Translations under genes and position numbers: made by a program | The notes under the pieces: generated by a model | The model's input: the letters and a program-made list of their open reading frames with translations, nothing else | What the model was told of the DNA's origin: nothing | Database searches by the model: none | NCBI RefSeq assembly: GCF_004379255.2 | Contig: NC_056048.1 | Span: forward strand, 3,348,001 to 3,412,000 | Reading direction: 5' to 3' | Source: Salvia splendens | Taxonomy: Eukaryota; Streptophyta; Magnoliopsida; Lamiales; Lamiaceae | Length of the DNA stretch: 64,000 nt | Part shown: positions 44,336-53,639 of the stretch, piece after piece | Position numbering within the stretch: the first letter of the stretch is position 1 | How the letters are laid out: every line of letters starts with the position of its first letter

Positions 44336-44856
44336 CCACTAGTAGTACCTTCCGGCGGCAAATTGGACCCAGGATCATTTGTAGTACCGTTACCATCTTC
44401 ACTAGTAGGATCACTGGTGCTCTGCAGCAAGATCCTCTTGGTTGGAAAGTGAGAAAGAGGCTGGATATTTAGCAATCCGAATATGGGTCTGTGGGAGTAC
44501 TTGAACATGCACGTCTTGTTCCAGAAGATGGCTTCTTTCCAGTTGGGGCATCGCTGCGCGGTTGCTGGAGCTGCGGCGGCAACGCATTTGAGGCAAGCAG
44601 GGAGCGAGATGTTTCCTCTGCAGACGACGACGGCGTTGACGGTGTCGGGGCTGTGGCCGACAGAGGTGTTGAGGAATCGCCTGCCGCCAATGCCGCCGGA
44701 GGAGAGGGAGGCGATGAGGGTGTTGAGGTTGGCCTCGTAGGTGCTGTTGTTTGCGAATGTCTCGCCACTAACGCTGCAAATTGGCTGGGACGTGGCTACG
44801 GAAATGTGCAACTGAAGAAGAAGAGGAAGGATTATTAGGTTTGGAATCTCCCACAT

Positions 44857-45390
44857 CTTTGGTGAACTCAATTTTTTTATGTACAAAATTATAGCAAATG
44901 TAATCTCTATTTATAGATGATGAAAATTATGTATTTTGATATAATTTTTTAATATAATATAAAAAATATTTATTTACTAATGAAATTGTGCCAAATGGTA
45001 CAATCTCATTGGTTGGTTTAAACTATAAATGTGACATGGTCGATAGAGATGGTCTTTTACATGAAACGTCATTGTTAGAGTAAGGTCATCTGCAACGCTG
45101 TCTCTTATCCGTCTCTTAACCGTCTCATCCCTTAACTATTCATGTGCCCTACTGTACTTTTCACTACACCTCTTAACTAAGAGACAGAACATGCAACCCT
45201 CCATCTCTTATCCGTCTCTTAACCATCTCTTAAATTACTATTCATTCAATTTCATTTTTTATTTTTATTTCAACAAATTCAATTAATAAAAACAAACTGC
45301 ATTAAATAAAATAAAATTACAAATTACAACTTAAAATTCGTAAAAAATTAAAAAACATAATTAAAAATAAAAAAAATAAAAATACATAAT
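44857..45390. other. CRK promoter region and Harbinger subterminal repeats
   Basis: TATAAATAG on the minus strand near 44913-44921 is a good TATA box for the CRK gene. From about 45085 to 45240 the segment TGCAAC...TCTCTTATCCGTCTCTTAACC occurs twice (about 45091 and 45193), probably subterminal repeats of the adjacent Harbinger relic. Confidence 0.45.
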
Positions 45391-46637
45391 TTAATTTCTT
45401 CCGCCAAATTTTGCCAAAATGTGCTCCATTAGATCATCTTGGAGTTGAGCGTGGGCGGTAGAATCACGTGTCCTTGCCCGAATAGACAACCGTTCTTGTA
45501 TAGACGGATGAACTCCACTACGAGGCGGACTACTTGCGGTGGAGCTTCCGGGGGTTTCAGGGTCGAACCAGTTTCCCGCCTCAGGTCCTTCATCTTGGAC
45601 AATCATGTTGTGCAAGATTATGCACGTATACATGATGTCAACATACTCTCCATAAACCACGTACGAGCCGAGGCTTTGATAATGTTGAAGCGCGTTTGGA
45701 GAACCCCGAACTCCCTCTCCACATCCTTGCGAGTAGCCTCCTGCCTCTGCGCAAAAAGAGCCTGATTTTCGTTCACCGGTCTGTTGAACGCCTTCACGAA
45801 GGTTGGCCACTTCGGATAAATGTCGTCGGCAAGATAGTACCCCATTGTATACCGCCGGTTGTTAGCGATGAAGTTGATGGCCGGCGCTTTACCATCCAAA
45901 ACTTCGGCGAAGAGGTCGGATTGGTTGGGCACGTTTACGTCGTTGTTCGATCCGGGGACCCCGAAGTACGCATGCCAGATCCATAGCCAGTAGTCGGCAA
46001 CGGCCTCGAGTATAACGGTGGGGTTGTGGCCGCTCGTGTACGACCCCCTCCACGCCACAGGGCAATTCTTCCATTGCCAGTGCATGCAATCGACGCTGCC
46101 AAGCATCCCGGGGAATCCGTGCACTTCTTCGTGAAGGTGGAGCAGACACTGACAATCTGTCTTGCTTGGCTTCCGGATAAATTAGTCGGTGAAGGCTGCC
46201 CGGACGCCTTTGCAGAATTGGATCAAGCACATTCTCCCAGTGTTTTCTCCGATGTGGAGGTATTCGTCGAACAAATCCGCCTTTTGTCCAGTCGCAAGCT
46301 GACGGATTGCTGCAGTACATTTCTGCAGCGTCGTGTGGCTGGGACGGCCAACGGCGTCGAACCATTCTTGGAAGAACTCTTCCCGGACTGCCAACGTATT
46401 TGCGATGTGGAGAAATAGCAGTCGCCGCATGCAGAAACGGCTACGGAAGTAGGTATCTCCCCATACCGGGTTATCGCAGAAGTAGTCGCATACTAACCTT
46501 GCGGCAGCTTCCTCCCGGTTACGATGGATGTAAGTCCGGGATCGTCTTTGGGGCGGCGTTGCTTCCTCCGTCTCCCTACATCGCTCTTCTTCAAGTTGTT
46601 CTTCCATTATTCGACGCATTTGTTCAAATGGATCCAT
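45391..46637 (-). pseudogene. PIF/Harbinger transposase relic (HARBI1/ALP1-like, DDE_Tnp_4)
   Basis: Related to the 462-aa transposases at 49257-52525, roughly two-thirds similar by eye. The N-terminal half MDPFEQMRRIMEEQLEEE to KGVRAAFTD stops at TAA (46182-46184), where the relatives have Tyr. The frame then continues with DCQCLLHLHEEVHGFPGMLG, SVDCMHWQWKNCPVAWRGSY, HAYFGVPGSNNDVNV and TRKDVEREFGVLQTRF. A frameshift near 45650 moves the C-terminal part (VDIMYTCIILHNMIVQDEG) to another frame. The DDE residues (VDCMHW, SNND, REFGV) are still readable. Clean terminal inverted repeats were not found; at about 46940-46985 sequence like the left subterminal repeat occurs in direct rather than inverted orientation. 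Confidence 0.85.
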
Positions 46638-48990
46638 GAATGGATTAACTTTGGTAGAAGAATAAAAGAGATGAATCGAGATGAAAATTGGAGAGGAAAG
46701 AGAGATGATTTGAGAAGAATAGATGTGAGTTTGTGTGTAATGAGGATGAAATATGAGTATTTATAGAGTAAAAAATAAAAAAGGAAAATGACCGTTGAAC
46801 GGTCATATGACCGTTTTTAATTTTTAATTTTTTATAATTAATTTTGAATTTTTTTTAAAAAATGATTTATTGCGTCAGCGTGACGAACACACGCATGGCT
46901 CCGGAGCGCGACACGCAGCGACGGGCTGTGGACGAGACGGGATGCTGCAACGCGTCCCGCGTGCGTCTCGTTTCGTCGGTACGAGATAAGGGATACCCGC
47001 GAGATCTTATCTTTTTTTTATACAATTTCTCATCTTGCATTAAAATAGATTGATTTGGCAGTCAGTTTGAGAAATTTCCCATGCAAAATTGTGTAATCGT
47101 TATCAATTGACAATCAAGTGGCCACGATATTGCCATGGGTCGCATAATTTTTATTTTCTGTTTATTTTTATTTAAAAAGGGCATTATTGTCCAACACAAA
47201 AGCAAATCTTCGATCCTGTGCTATCAAATGTAAGTACTTCATATGGTTAGCTAACCACTTTCTCCCACTAAAAATATTTTTAAAATTTTGAATTCTAAAT
47301 AATTTTCTTAATTTATTTAATTTTTCAAAAAAAATACTATCAAATTAAAGGTAATATTATAAGGAAAATGTAACAAGATCCTAATTATATATGTTGAGAT
47401 CGAGAAATTAGAAAATATATTGTATCGTAAAACTGATATGTTTTGTATACATTATTCAATATTGCAGTTAATATGAATTCTGACTATATTTTCAAAATAT
47501 ATGATCATGATACAAAATATTTCAAATTTGTGATTTGAACATATGCAATTAGCTAGGGTTGTCGTTAGATCCCTTCGTAGAATTACCTTGTACTATCAGT
47601 TATGCCGAAATATTTTCATTCATATCAGTTGGCCCGTATACTTGTATCAGTTACGAAGAAATAAGAATATTATCAAATCTTGCATAACCACATATTAGTA
47701 GGATAATAATCATCATAAATGTAGTGAACTTCAATATGAATGAGAATGGCGTTTGTTGCATGCTTCGACAGTATCAGTTCATGCAAAAAAGTGTATCAGT
47801 TCATGCTTCGACAATATCAGTTTACAAAATATTTGAACATGATACAAAATGTTATCAAAATAATGGTTTAAGATATTTTTTTATGATGATTGCTACCTAT
47901 ATTTCGTTTTTCCAACTAACCACCGGACTGATATTTCATAACATGCGGACAACTATTTCGGAAATCGGCCTATATGTATACATTTCAACTAAATAAAATC
48001 TTTCTTCTTCTTTTTTTTTTATTTATTTATTCATTAAAATAGTGATAAAATTTATCTAATTTATACTCCCTCCGTCCCACAAAAGCTGTCACACTTGTGG
48101 GACGTCACGGGATTTTAAAAGATTTTATTTTGTGAGTTAGGTGGAAAGATAAAATATAATATTTATATTATTGTGAGAGAGAATTTTTTCTAAAAATGTA
48201 AATGTGATAATTTTAGGGCAATAATCTAAAAAGAAAAGTGAAACATCTTTTATTGGACGGAGGAAATAATATATTACTTCCATCCCCATACCTCACTTTT
48301 CTATTTTAAGTGTCCCCACACCCCACTGATGTCCCCTTTCACATTGGATTTTTCATATACTGACGAACCTGGATTTTTCATATACTGATGAACCTGGAAG
48401 ACTTAGAGTCAGCTTGATTGGTCATCTCAGATCTTAGTAGTTAATCCTATCTATTCAATATTTTAATAAAATATTCAATTTTCTTTTATTTACATACATA
48501 ATCTTCAAATATATTGTTTATTTTTATTTCCATTAATAACTCCACTCAAATTTAGAAATTTTCAAATATAGAAAAGAATAATTTAAATTTATAATATAAA
48601 ATTACTAGACATTCCTATAGTTGAATCATTTCTATATATGACACTCCCACATTCCACCAAAAATAATCTCACTGGTGGACGACACAAATTTTTATGCAAA
48701 ATTGATAAAGTAAGAGAGACAAAGAAATAAGTGGGAAAATTAGGAGAGAAAGAGAAAATGTGCATAAAGTGATGCAGTTATAGAAGATAAGACTTGGAGG
48801 CTAAGCAAATTATATTTTAGGTTTTATTTATTTCCTAGTTAATAGAATTAGTAGATGGAAAAATATTATGAGTAATTGTTTTTCCTTCTACAATTTAGGT
48901 TTTCCTATTTTGCTTATTTCCTTTTAGTTATTTTCCTTTTAGTTTTATTTTCCATAAATTTAGGATTTCCCTTTGCATATAAAGGCCTCA
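46638..48990. other. AT-rich intergenic region
   Basis: Apart from the Stowaway MITE listed separately, it contains a 27-bp tandem duplication (GGATTTTTCATATACTGAYG pattern) at about 48345-48400 and GC-rich inverted DNA at about 46900-46990 (CGAGACGGG and CCCGCGTGCGTCTCG). No gene is recognised. Confidence 0.4.
48064..48268. mobile_element. Stowaway MITE
   Basis: TACTCCCTCCGTCCCACAAA at the left; the right end in reverse reads TTTCCTCCGTCCAATAAAAG. About 200 bp, AT-rich, non-coding, at a TA site. These are the usual mariner-type Stowaway ends. Confidence 0.75.
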
Positions 48991-50828
48991 GGGCATTAGC
49001 AATGGGGCGCCCTAAGGCGCGCCCTATGGCGCGCCACGTCAGCAGTTTTATCCTCCTACCTCCTCACCTGCAGTGGGGCGCCCTAAGACGCGCCCTAAGG
49101 CGCGCCCTATGGCGCGCCACATCATCATTTTTTTAATATTTATTACAAAACTCATACGAATTTAACAAAATTAATACATTAAAATACGAATTTCAAAAAC
49201 TTCATTTCATTGAATAAAAATTAATACATTACAATGCGAATTAAAAAAACGCGAACTCAACAACGGCGGTTGCGAGCCCACACTTCTTCGATCATGTCGT
49301 TCATGAGCTGCGCATGATCCTGTTGGTTGCGCATTGAGGCCTGTCTAGATAGAACCTCGTTGAAGCCTAACGGTAACCCTCTATCGGGTGGCTCGGTCGA
49401 CGCGCCGGCCAAACTAGATGCACGATCATCTTCATTCCAATCGGTGATGCTTCCGCCTTCATTCTCGACTATCATGTTGTGCATGATTATGCACGCATAT
49501 ATGACATCGGCGATGACATCCTTGAACCAGAAACGAGCCGGCCCTTTCACAATTGCCCACCGTGATTGGAGCACGCCGAATGTCCGCTCGACATCCTTCC
49601 TCGCCGACTCCTGCTTTTGCGCAAATAAAACCCTCTTCTCACCAATTGGGCAGCTAACCGTCTTCACAAAAACAGGCCACCGTGGATAGATGCCATCGGC
49701 CAAGTAGTACCCCATATGGTATTGGCGTCTGTTGGCAGTGAACTCGATGGCCGGGCCGTTGCCATTACATTGATCGGTGAAGAGGGTGGACGAGTTGAGG
49801 ACGTTAATGTCGTTGTTCGACCCGGCTACGCCGAAGTAAGCATGCCAGATCCATAGCCGATGGTCAGCGACGGCTTCGAGGACCATCGTCGGGTGGCTGC
49901 CCTTGTATCCACTTGTGAACTGGCCTCTCCACGCCGTCGGACAATTCTTCCACTGCCAGTGCATACAGTCGATGCTCCCGAGCATCCCAGGAAACCCGTG
50001 CGCCGTCTCGTGCATCTGCATCAGACCCTGGCAATCAGTGGCAGTCGGCTTGCGCAAATATGTGTCGCCATAAGCCTCTACTATCCCCCGGCAAAAGCGC
50101 TTCAGACAATCGCGGCCTGTAGAATCCCCGCAGTGGAGGTACTCGTCGAAAAGGTCCGCCGTGGTGCCATAGGCCAACTGACGGAGTGCAACCGTGCACT
50201 TTTGCAATGGTGTAAGGCCGGGTTTGCCGATGCCGTCCTCCCGAAACGTGAAGAATTCATCACGTGAAGACAATGTCCGAACAATGCTGAGAAACAGGTA
50301 CCGCGACATTCTAAATCGGCGCCGAAAAACAGCCGGGCCCCATCGCGGTTGATCGGCAAAGTAGTCTTCAACCAGACGTGTGTGAGCTTCCGCGTGGTCG
50401 CGTCGGATATACGACCTATGTCGAATAGGTCTATGGACTTGCTCAGAGGCCGCTGCCGCTGCCGCCTGGCGCTGCATCAACGCATAGCAATGCGTCATCG
50501 CCGTTTCAACGACTGCATTTAATGCTATATCTATGCTATTACTGGACTCATCAGAGGAACTAGAACTATTGGTGTCGTCGCCGGGATTCATATTGGTTGG
50601 ATTTGTGAGAGAGAATATGTAGAGGTATGCACAAATGAATGACAAACGCTCTTTAAATAGAAAACCAAACCGCGTGCCATCGTCCGCGACCTATCGTCCG
50701 TGTACGCCACAATGGGGAGGACGATGGCGCGGACGATGCCTATCGTCCGCGGCCATCGTCCGTGTACGCCACAATGGGGAGGACGATGGCGCGGACGATA
50801 GGCATCGGGCGCGCCATCCTCCGCGCCC
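48991..50828 (+). repeat. Left arm of the Harbinger palindrome
   Basis: Inverted copy of 50954-52803. Ends outward in GC-rich CCCTAAGGCGCG units and inward in CGGACGAT-type subterminal repeats. Confidence 0.88.
49257..50591 (-). CDS. PIF/Harbinger transposase, left copy
   Basis: The frame is open from 50645; the second Met (50591, MNPGDDTNSSSSSDES) is preferred, since a TATTTAAAG TATA box sits only about 10-15 bp upstream of the first ATG. The protein is 444 aa from there. DDE_Tnp_4/HARBI1-type catalytic blocks: GSIDCMHWQWKNCPTAWRG (first D), HAYFGVAGSNNDINVLN (second D), ARKDVERTFGVLQSRWAIV (E). The N-terminal helix-turn-helix-like part is LTPLQKCTVALRQLAYGTTA. Intact. Its partner Myb-like ORF of PIF elements is not present. 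It differs from the right copy at one residue of the early Ala run. Confidence 0.88.
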   Translation of the reverse strand: MNPGDDTNSSSSSDESSNSIDIALNAVVETAMTHCYALMQRQAAAAAASEQVHRPIRHRSYIRRDHAEAHTRLVEDYFADQPRWGPAVFRRRFRMSRYLFLSIVRTLSSRDEFFTFREDGIGKPGLTPLQKCTVALRQLAYGTTADLFDEYLHCGDSTGRDCLKRFCRGIVEAYGDTYLRKPTATDCQGLMQMHETAHGFPGMLGSIDCMHWQWKNCPTAWRGQFTSGYKGSHPTMVLEAVADHRLWIWHAYFGVAGSNNDINVLNSSTLFTDQCNGNGPAIEFTANRRQYHMGYYLADGIYPRWPVFVKTVSCPIGEKRVLFAQKQESARKDVERTFGVLQSRWAIVKGPARFWFKDVIADVIYACIIMHNMIVENEGGSITDWNEDDRASSLAGASTEPPDRGLPLGFNEVLSRQASMRNQQDHAQLMNDMIEEVWARNRRC

Positions 50829-50953
50829 TTAGGCCATCCGCAATGGGCGGACGATGGCACGCCCGATGGCGCGCATCGTCCGCGCCATCGATCGTCCGCG
50901 CCCATTGCGGATACGGACGATAGGTCGCGGACGATCGTCGCGGCCGATACTAA
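50829..50953. repeat. Spacer of the palindrome, repeated inverted at 52807-52925
   Basis: 119 bp, GC-rich, bounded by TTA and TAA. Reverse complement is present at 52807-52925 with no difference noticed. Itself quasi-palindromic: ATCCGCAATGGGCG near the left is answered by CGCCCATTGCGGAT near the middle, and many CGGACGAT units occur. Confidence 0.8.
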
Positions 50954-52803
50954 GGGCGCGGAGGATGGCGCGCCCGATGCCTATCGTCCGCGCCATCGTC
51001 CTCCCCATTGTGGCGTACACGGACGATGGCCGCGGACGATAGGCATCGTCCGCGCCATCGTCCTCCCCATTGTGGCGTACACGGACGATAGGTCGCGGAC
51101 GATGGCACGCGGTTTGGTTTTCTATTTAAAGAGCGTTTGTCATTCATTTGTGCATACCTCTACATATTCTCTCTCACAAATCCAACCAATATGAATCCCG
51201 GCGACGACACCAATAGTTCTAGTTCCTCTGATGAGTCCAGTAATAGCATAGATATAGCATTAAATGCAGTCGTTGAAACGGCGATGACGCATTGCTATGC
51301 GTTGATGCAGCGCCAGGCGGCAGTGGCAGCGGCCTCTGAGCAAGTCCATAGACCTATTCGACATAGGTCGTATATCCGACGCGACCACGCGGAAGCTCAC
51401 ACACGTCTGGTTGAAGACTACTTTGCCGATCAACCGCGATGGGGCCCGGCTGTTTTTCGGCGCCGATTTAGAATGTCGCGGTACCTGTTTCTCAGCATTG
51501 TTCGGACATTGTCTTCACGTGATGAATTCTTCACGTTTCGGGAGGACGGCATCGGCAAACCCGGCCTTACACCATTGCAAAAGTGCACGGTTGCACTCCG
51601 TCAGTTGGCCTATGGCACCACGGCGGACCTTTTCGACGAGTACCTCCACTGCGGGGATTCTACAGGCCGCGATTGTCTGAAGCGCTTTTGCCGGGGGATA
51701 GTAGAGGCTTATGGCGACACATATTTGCGCAAGCCGACTGCCACTGATTGCCAGGGTCTGATGCAGATGCACGAGACGGCGCACGGGTTTCCTGGGATGC
51801 TCGGGAGCATCGACTGTATGCACTGGCAGTGGAAGAATTGTCCGACGGCGTGGAGAGGCCAGTTCACAAGTGGATACAAGGGCAGCCACCCGACGATGGT
51901 CCTCGAAGCCGTCGCTGACCATCGGCTATGGATCTGGCATGCTTACTTCGGCGTAGCCGGGTCGAACAACGACATTAACGTCCTCAACTCGTCCACCCTC
52001 TTCACCGATCAATGTAATGGCAACGGCCCGGCCATCGAGTTCACTGCCAACAGACGCCAATACCATATGGGGTACTACTTGGCCGATGGCATCTATCCAC
52101 GGTGGCCTGTTTTTGTGAAGACGGTTAGCTGCCCAATTGGTGAGAAGAGGGTTTTATTTGCGCAAAAGCAGGAGTCGGCGAGGAAGGATGTCGAGCGGAC
52201 ATTCGGCGTGCTCCAATCACGGTGGGCAATTGTGAAAGGGCCGGCTCGTTTCTGGTTCAAGGATGTCATCGCCGATGTCATATATGCGTGCATAATCATG
52301 CACAACATGATAGTCGAGAATGAAGGCGGAAGCATCACCGATTGGAATGAAGATGATCGTGCATCTAGTTTGGCCGGCGCGTCGACCGAGCCACCCGATA
52401 GAGGGTTACCGTTAGGCTTCAACGAGGTTCTATCTAGACAGGCCTCAATGCGCAACCAACAGGATCATGCGCAGCTCATGAACGACATGATCGAAGAAGT
52501 GTGGGCTCGCAACCGCCGTTGTTGAGTTCGCGTTTTTTTAATTCGCATTGTAATGTATTAATTTTTATTCAATGAAATGAAGTTTTTGAAATTCGTATTT
52601 TAATGTATTAATTTTGTTAAATTCGTATGAGTTTTGTAATAAATATTAAAAAAATGATGATGTGGCGCGCCATAGGGCGCGCCTTAGGGCGCGTCTTAGG
52701 GCGCCCCACTGCAGGTGAGGAGGTAGGAGGATAAAACTGCTGACGTGGCGCGCCATAGGGCGCGCCTTAGGGCGCGCCTTAGGGCGCCCCATTGCTAATG
52801 CCC
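50954..52803 (-). repeat. Right arm of the Harbinger palindrome
   Basis: Inverted copy of 48991-50828; both carry two promoter-proximal copies of CCATCGTCCTCCCCATTGTG followed by GCGTACACGGACGA. Confidence 0.88.
51191..52525 (+). CDS. PIF/Harbinger transposase, right copy
   Basis: Same protein as 49257-50591 apart from Val for Ala in the early Ala run (AAVAAASEQ). Start chosen as for its twin: TATTTAAAG at 51123-51131, Met MNPGDD at 51191, while the ATG at 51137 lies too close to the TATA box. The catalytic blocks DCMHW, SNNDIN and RKDVERTFGV are complete. The two genes diverge from a common 600-bp centre, so their promoters face each other across the spacer. Probably either copy could supply transposase. 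Confidence 0.9.
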   Translation: MNPGDDTNSSSSSDESSNSIDIALNAVVETAMTHCYALMQRQAAVAAASEQVHRPIRHRSYIRRDHAEAHTRLVEDYFADQPRWGPAVFRRRFRMSRYLFLSIVRTLSSRDEFFTFREDGIGKPGLTPLQKCTVALRQLAYGTTADLFDEYLHCGDSTGRDCLKRFCRGIVEAYGDTYLRKPTATDCQGLMQMHETAHGFPGMLGSIDCMHWQWKNCPTAWRGQFTSGYKGSHPTMVLEAVADHRLWIWHAYFGVAGSNNDINVLNSSTLFTDQCNGNGPAIEFTANRRQYHMGYYLADGIYPRWPVFVKTVSCPIGEKRVLFAQKQESARKDVERTFGVLQSRWAIVKGPARFWFKDVIADVIYACIIMHNMIVENEGGSITDWNEDDRASSLAGASTEPPDRGLPLGFNEVLSRQASMRNQQDHAQLMNDMIEEVWARNRRC

Positions 52804-52925
52804 TTAGTATCGGCCGCGACGATCGTCCGCGACCTATCGTCCGTATCCGCAATGGGCGCGGACGATCGATGGCGCGGACGATGCGCGCCATCGGGCGTGC
52901 CATCGTCCGCCCATTGCGGATGGCC

Positions 52926-53639
52926 TCATTGTTGATCTTAAAAGACAGACTTTTGATTATTAACTTTACATTGAGTTTTTATACTCTGAAGTTCTCAATA
53001 AGTTTGAGTTCTTTATCTACCATTTCAGTCATTCTCATACGTTTTCTTCTATTACTGCATCATAAAGTAGGAGAGAGGAATATAAAAAAGGGTAATAATT
53101 TGGGAAAAAAATTTCATTTTAATAACTAGACTAATTTCGAAGGAGGGACAAAAATGAAATCATGAAACTATTTTTATGGATGAAATGTGAAATAATTAAC
53201 ATACTTTCTCTTTTATACTTTATTTTTTTTTCATTCTACTTTATTATTATCTCTCTATTTATAAAATTAAATATATTTTCTTAATCTTTTTACATAAAAA
53301 AATGTCTCAACTATATTCAAATAGAAAGAATATTTAACTAAGAGTGTCAAATGAATGAAAATAAATAGTAACTTCAACAAATGAGTAACAAAATACTAGC
53401 AATAAAGATAAAAACAAAAACAATAGTAGAAGAAAAGTTTTAAATGTACACGGTACACCCCCTTACATAAGTAAGACAGGAGTGGAAATGTTCAAATGGA
53501 CAAAGACAAATGCAGAAACGGAGAAGAAAGGTAAGAAAATCCAGCCTCACTCGCTCAATCTCCATCAAATGCTCATAATTTTCTCTACAAGACCAATTCT
53601 ACGTTCAAAGACTATGACTAATATTGTTAGAATTCTATG
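52926..53639. other. Intergenic, AT-rich
   Basis: Right flank of the Harbinger composite, then low-complexity DNA. No gene recognised. Confidence 0.4.

Larger units (their letters stand above)
39050..44340 (-). mobile_element. Young intact Ty1/copia element inserted in CRK exon 1
   Basis: LTRs of 240 bp at 39055-39294 and 44096-44335, no difference seen, flanked by target duplication CCACT (39050-39054, 44336-44340). On the minus strand they run from TGTTAG to TTCAAGA, a non-canonical TG..GA end. PBS TGGTATCAGAGC at 44084-44095 directly follows the 5' LTR. PPT GAGGGGGAG at 39295-39303. LTR TATA TATATAAAG at about 44204-44212. The single gag-pol ORF is uninterrupted, so the copy may be competent. 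Confidence 0.94.
48991..52925. mobile_element. Composite palindromic PIF/Harbinger element with two head-to-head transposase genes
   Basis: Left arm 48991-50828 and right arm 50954-52803 are inverted copies, almost identical, 1838 and 1850 bp; the 12-bp length difference is one extra CGCGCCTTAGGG-type unit near the right edge. Outer ends are GGGCATTAGC and GCTAATGCCC. Between the arms is a 119-bp spacer (50832-50950) bounded by TTA and TAA, whose reverse complement follows the right arm at 52807-52925. The whole block is flanked by TCA on both sides (48988-48990, 52926-52928). Alternatively, 50832-52925 is a single Harbinger element with about 126-bp terminal inverted repeats (GGCCATCCGCAATGGGC), and the left arm is an added inverted copy. 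Confidence 0.85.

Noticed and set aside
46862..47053. Small plus-strand ORF beside the Harbinger relic
   Set aside because: It lies in GC-rich subterminal-repeat DNA of the element and has no similarity to a known protein.
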